Below, in pieces: positions 60,035 to 64,000 of a stretch of 64,000 nucleotides of DNA. A program made the position numbers and the translations under genes. The notes under the pieces are model-generated. The model was not told the origin of the DNA, did not search any database, and saw nothing but the letters and a program-made list of their open reading frames with translations. Numbering within the stretch: position 1 is the first letter of the stretch; the number at the start of each line of letters is the position of its first letter. The DNA lies in the NCBI GenBank assembly GCA_034509755.1, contig CM067541.1, forward strand, positions 57,361,556 through 57,425,555. The letters are read 5' to 3'. Source of the stretch: Anisodus tanguticus. Taxonomy: Eukaryota > Streptophyta > Magnoliopsida > Solanales > Solanaceae.

Positions 60035-62796
60035 ACATCGATATTTCCCGTTGGATTCTCGAATTCATTCTTCAGCAACCACTCGACGACAACATTCTCA
60101 ACTCTCTCATTAACATTCTTCCACTCCCAAACAACAATTCAAACCTCAAAATAGCCCTACTCCTCCGAAAAATCGAATCCGAGATTTCTAACGGGTCAGT
60201 TACTGAGAAAATCCTCGAATTTCTCGAAATAATTGAGGAACTAGATCATCAAGAAGGAATTGAAACATCAGAGGTTATGAAATCCGCGTATTGCGCGGTG
60301 GCAGTAGAGTGTACGGTTAAATTTTTGAATAGTAAAGAGGCCGGAAGTGATAAAGGAAAGTATTTCGAAGCAGTAAGGAGGATATGGAAAAAGAGAATTA
60401 ATTTAATGGAGAAAATGGAGAATGTAGGGTTTGTATGTGAAGAGTTATGGAATTGGAGAGATGAAATAGAGGCGGCTTTATGGGATGATAGGTGTTTTGA
60501 TTATGTGATAAGGAGAAGTAAAGGTGTATTTGCTGTTGAGGCGGTTAAGGTTTATGTTAGTGAAGTTAAAGAGAGAATTGGGTCTCCTTTTCTTGATGTT
60601 GTGGCGGAGAGTTATCGGAATGATGATACAGTGAAGGCATTGTTGACTTGCAGGAATAATGACAGAGGTAATGTTGTAACATTTTATGTGCAAAAATATG
60701 TGGAAGATGTTAAATAAGTAGGGTGAATGTGTTATTAAACTCTATGATATGATCAAATTTGGGTATGAATACTTTGTATAATTACCTCCCCAGAACCTAC
60801 AAAGGTAGGGGTAAGTCGGTCTACATCCTACCCTCTCCAGAACACAATTGTGGGACTACACTGGGTATGTTGTTGTTGTTGTACGTTTTATAATTACCTA
60901 TGGTCTGCCTATAGCTCTACTCTAATGGATGATGACCAAATTCTGGTTGTTGGTGTTAAAGGCTGTATTGTGTGTTTTCTGTAGTCTATATGGCTATACT
61001 TGATAGTAACAAACAAACAACAACAACAACATAGCCAGTGTAGTCCCACAAGTGGGGTCTGGGGAGGGTAGGATGTATGCATACCTTACCCCTACCTTTG
61101 TGGGGTGGGATATTCTTTTATATGTTCTTGATAATAGATAAAAGAATTACCTTTTGACATTTCCTTGTTTTGCCCATATCAATTATCCTTATTAAGGGGT
61201 AAAGATTACTTTTTGACATTGTGCTTGTTGGACTCGTATCAATTATATGAGTTTTATGTTTAGATGATAGCCGAGGGTCTATAGGAAACAACCTCCCTAT
61301 GTCACGAAGGTAGGGGTAAGGTCTGCCTATATCCTATCCTCCTCAGACCCCACTTGTGGGATTACACTAGGTTTGTTATTGTTGTTGTTGTATGTTTAGA
61401 TGATTGTTTTTCTACTTGCAGAAGTGCGCAAAGGAAACACATTGCCCAGGAAGAAGCATGTTGCTTTCAAGCGCACCAGAGGAGCAGTCAGGATCAGTGA
61501 TTCTATTGAGTCGGAACTTGAGGCATCTGGTGTACAGGATGATTTACTGTCTTCACCTGTAATCCAGTTAGCTGAGGAAGCACTTAAATTGAGTTCATTG
61601 GAGCTGCGTGCTATGGTGAAAGATCCTCTACCTGATGCACTACGTCTTGCTGAGACTTTATCGTCAACGGCGAGGGATAATATGGATCATCAGCCTGCCA
61701 AAAATAACAGTGACAGAGTCCCTCATCCAGTGGGTGACAGTAGCAGAACGGTTCAAGCTAGTGGGGGCAATCGTGAGGCGCAGCATAATTGTCATCATAC
61801 TGCTACATCCAAGCCAAACCTAGTGAACCGAAACAGTGCTGCCCATACATCTGAGGCATATGCATTGAAAAAGCTTCTTGCCTCCACCCGTGCTACCCAT
61901 ACATTTGAGGTATATACATTGATAAAATTTCTTGCATCCACCCGCTTAAAATAAATGGTCAAATGCTGCTTCTTGGCATGTATTGATGTACAATGCTCTT
62001 CAGTACGCTCTTGAATGTATATGGGCGATTGTAACTTGAAGTCTTCAATGCAAGATAGTCTTGGTTATTAATGAGTTTTTGTAACCAAATGTGCAAAACT
62101 TTTTGCCAAGTCAAGTAACTAAATGATTTTTTGTAAAATAGTGAGGTTAGATCAGATATTATCTCTACATTTGGTTCTGCTAGGGGAATCTTAGAGCATA
62201 AACATTAAATCATATTCTTGTTCGAAAAAATTGCCCTAGGTACAAAAACTGTATTTGGGAAAATTATCCAAATAGAGGGAAAAGAATTTGCATTTTTATG
62301 CTTGCTAATGGAAACAAATGCTGAATTGTCTGTGCAGTGGGACGATTTGTTAGATGACTTAAATGAAGGATCAGCAAGTGGTGTGAATAGGGTTACATTA
62401 CCTAGCCCGAAGAGGACACAAATTTCTCCCTTGAAGAAGTATGAATTTAAAAAAATCACCACGAGGAGAAAGCCCACGAAATGGAGTACTTTGGAAGAAG
62501 ACACTTTGAGAACTGGTGTACAGAAGTATGTAGCATCTTATACCTCCTCTGACTTTAAAGAAGTACCCGTACAAGGTTTAGTGCTCTAAATGTTTTCCCT
62601 TTTTTTGGTAGGTATGGTTCCGGAAACTGGACGACCATCTTAGGTGCTTATCGTGACATATATGCAGTGAGGACAGCAGTAAGTGCTTTCTGATACTACT
62701 ATTTATAGACTGGTTGTATATTACTCCTACTTATGAAGTCTACACAATTTTGTTCAGGTCGACTTGAAGGACAAGTGGAGAAACATGATATCGTAG
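60025..62796 (+). CDS. TRF-like single-Myb (telobox) protein
   Basis: Five exons: 60025-60667, 61422-61909, 62338-62525, 62612-62678 and 62758-62796. All are GT-AG with consistent phases and give 474 residues. The N-terminus (MDIDIDISRWILEFILQQPL) resembles the helical N-terminal part of plant TRF-like proteins. A basic region with SPKRTQISPLKK precedes one Myb repeat at residues 426-471, with Trp at 426, 446 and 469 and the telobox VDLKDKWRN. Such proteins bind double-stranded telomeric TTTAGGG DNA or related sites in the nucleus when a C-terminal Myb extension is present. Here the protein ends at ...KWRNMIS, so the extension is lacking and telomere binding is doubtful. Exon 1 ends at AGAG|GTAATG; reading on instead would give a stop at 60715-60717. 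Intron 1 carries three RTE tail fragments. No transcript support is available. Confidence 0.85.
60785..60882 (+). mobile_element. RTE-LINE/Au-SINE-like tail fragment
   Basis: CCTCCCCAGAACCTACAAAG, then GGTAGGGGTAAG, TGTGGGACTACACTGGGTAT and (GTT)n. It matches the 3' end of the 53-57 kb LINE on the same strand. It lies in intron 1 of the TRF-like gene. Confidence 0.8.
61009..61108 (-). mobile_element. RTE-LINE/Au-SINE-like tail fragment, reverse
   Basis: It starts with (CAAA/CAA)n, then ATAGCCAGTGTAGTCCCAC, GTGGGGTCTGGGGAGGGTAG and CTTACCCCTACC. It is inverted relative to its two neighbours in the same intron, so paired copies could form a hairpin in the pre-mRNA. Confidence 0.8.
61268..61391 (+). 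mobile_element. RTE-LINE/Au-SINE-like tail fragment
   Basis: TAGCCGAGGGTCTATAGGAA, then AGGTAGGGGTAAGGTCTGC, CAGACCCCACTTGTGGGATT and (TTG)n ending about 30 bases before the exon 2 acceptor. It is the most complete of the four short fragments and includes the GCCGAGGGTCT start also seen at 57445. Confidence 0.85.
61838..61945 (+). repeat. 54-bp duplication spanning the exon 2 splice donor
   Basis: Units 61838-61891 and 61892-61945 differ at several positions. Unit 1 encodes AAHTSEAYALKKLLASTR. In unit 2 the first six codons are exonic (ATHTFE), then the inferred donor GAG|GTATAT follows. The matching place in unit 1 reads GAG|GCATAT. The duplication thus moved the donor 54 bases and left the frame intact. 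Confidence 0.85.
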
Positions 62797-63450
62797 ATAT
62801 TTATTTTGAAGAAATTTGCTAATGTATGGGAGCCTTTTGTATTCTTAAGCAGAGGTATGGCCTTGTATATTTTTTGTATCATGTAAATGTCAAGCTGTCC
62901 CTGTGTATCTTGTTTGATACATAACATTTCAGATGAATGTTGTTGTATATCATGTCTCTCTAGAGAAAACTGTGAGCATGTTCGTATTTACTCTGGAAAT
63001 AGCTGCCAATTTTAGGTCAAACTTCTATTTTTCAGTTTCAGGAGAAAAAAAATCTCCAAGGATCTGCCGAAATTTAGTCCTTTTTTTTTTTTTTGAATTA
63101 TGTGGTTCCAAAGGCTTTTAATTTTTCATCACAATCAGAAGATATTCATCTTTCTTCCTTATCCTACCAATAGATAACGCTTGTGGAGCAGCAGTAGCTT
63201 GCTACAAGAATAAAATATTCCCACACATTCACTTTATTAATTTATGCCACATGTTTAACCGACAGAAGTTTTCTTGCATTTATTCCTTAACTGCAGCTTC
63301 AATTTCATACTGCATTATTAATGCATATATTAAGCTTCACCAACTGATACTCTAAACTACCTCTCCGAAATTTCCCCTTTCATGAAATGCAAGCGTAGGT
63401 TGCTACTACGAGAGATGAGTATCGTCTCTTGATTTCTTCTTGGTTACTAT
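62797..63450. other. 3' flank of the TRF-like gene, no further gene seen
   Basis: AT-rich DNA likely containing the TRF-like 3' UTR and the upstream part of the RING-H2 pseudogene. A 62-codon open frame at 62933-63121 has no recognisable motif. Confidence 0.55.
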
Positions 63451-63893
63451 ATGGAGTTTCCATTGAACCCTAAGAGCATCTCGAGCCAGTCCCACAATGG
63501 CGACTCGATATCAAATAGCTCATGTTTGCTAATAGTTCTTGCTGCTCGCTGCTCTTGGGCTGATGGCAATCATATGTTGTGTTTTACGACACAATGGAAG
63601 ATTTCTCTTCGAGTCTGCAGAAGCTGCAACTGTCGTTTGGCATCAAATGGATTGGAAAAGAAAGGGTTGAGAAAGATTTGGGTTTTAGTCTACGAGCCAG
63701 GATTGAAGTTGGTTTTTGTCACGAATGTCCAACATGCCTTGGAGAATTTCAACAGGGAGAAAAGTTGAGAATGTTGTCAAGATGTAATCATGGTTTTCAT
63801 GTTAAGTGCATTGAGGAATGGTTTTCATCGCATTCCTCGTGTCCAACTTGGTCATGGTCTGAGAACCAAGAGTTAAGAAGGGGTTTGAACTGA
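63451..63893 (+). pseudogene. ATL-type RING-H2 E3 ligase pseudogene
   Basis: The trace uses three frames. Frame one from ATG 63451 reads MEFPLNPKSISSQSHNGDSI into a hydrophobic start, CLLIVLAA. A second frame near 63542-63590 reads LLAALGLMAIICCVLR, a membrane span. The third frame carries the RING: ECPTCLGEFQQGEKLRML, then CNHGFHVKCIEEWF and SSCPTW, ending at 63893. N-terminal membrane span plus RING-H2 is the layout of plant ATL ubiquitin ligases. Seven of eight zinc ligands are present; the last cysteine is replaced by Trp (CPTW for CPxC). Two frame changes plus the lost ligand point to a pseudogene, though sequencing error at the indels is possible. The GLD motif of typical ATLs is not clear. 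Confidence 0.8.
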
Positions 63894-64000
63894 AGAATAG
63901 CCCTTTGCATAGGAGAAAAGTCATAACTGAGTGGTAAATCTGAAAGTTTCACTTTTTTATTGTAAAGCTTGAAGTATTCTTGAACATCAGCTTCTAAATT
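63894..64000. other. Window edge, nothing recognised
   Basis: Short AT-rich sequence downstream of the RING-H2 pseudogene. No feature is visible before the window ends. Confidence 0.6.

Noticed and set aside
60478..60693. Minus-strand open frame opposite TRF-like exon 1
   Set aside because: It is an antisense shadow without motifs.

Overview
The window looks like nuclear DNA of a flowering plant, most probably a nightshade (Solanaceae). The reasons are multi-exon genes with GT-AG introns and AT-rich intergenic DNA, plant-only gene families, Ty1/copia elements and Stowaway-type MITEs, and repeated RTE-LINE tails ending in (TTG)n. The family assignment is an inference from repeat style and protein resemblance, not from a database search.

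Layout. 1-13.1 kb is repeat-dominated: a possible LTR end, an old solo LTR (1145-2367), a Stowaway-like MITE, one complete but dead copia element (4344-9098, TSD AGTAT), a reverse-strand solo LTR (10552-10862, TSD ATAAC), and a relic RNase H domain. 13.5-19.5 kb carries a nine-exon minus-strand gene for a PAP/OAS1-type nucleotidyltransferase (813 aa) with a SINE in its first intron. 20.88-38.47 kb is one 17.6-kb composite, LTR-INT-LTR-INT-LTR-INT-LTR, of a decayed copia family, flanked by a single AACTT target-site duplication. 38.5-43.2 kb is repeat-scarred intergenic DNA. 43.2-46.8 kb is ALG2 (minus, eight exons, 396 aa, one GC-AG intron). 48.1-58.0 kb is a nucleotide-sugar transporter of the plant UDP-Rha/UDP-Gal group (minus, seven exons, 352 aa), whose 5.8-kb first intron holds a sense-to-plus RTE LINE and other repeats. 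60.0-62.8 kb is a plus-strand TRF-like single-Myb gene (five exons, 474 aa). 63.45-63.89 kb is a broken ATL-type RING-H2 gene.

The genes are independent. ALG2 (ER, N-glycan precursor) and the transporter (Golgi, sugar nucleotides) both serve glycosylation, but their adjacency need not be functional. The transporter and the TRF-like gene are divergent across about 2 kb.

The two strongest observations concern the 17.6-kb array. First, one TSD brackets four LTRs and three internal regions. Second, differences between copies concentrate at CAG/CTG trinucleotides, often replaced by CG-containing strings, which may be a methylation-linked consensus error rather than evolution. In the TRF-like gene, a 54-bp duplication over a splice donor appears to have turned former intron sequence into 18 coding residues. 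I found no clearly new multi-gene system. All exon models are hand-derived from splice signals and phase and have no transcript support.
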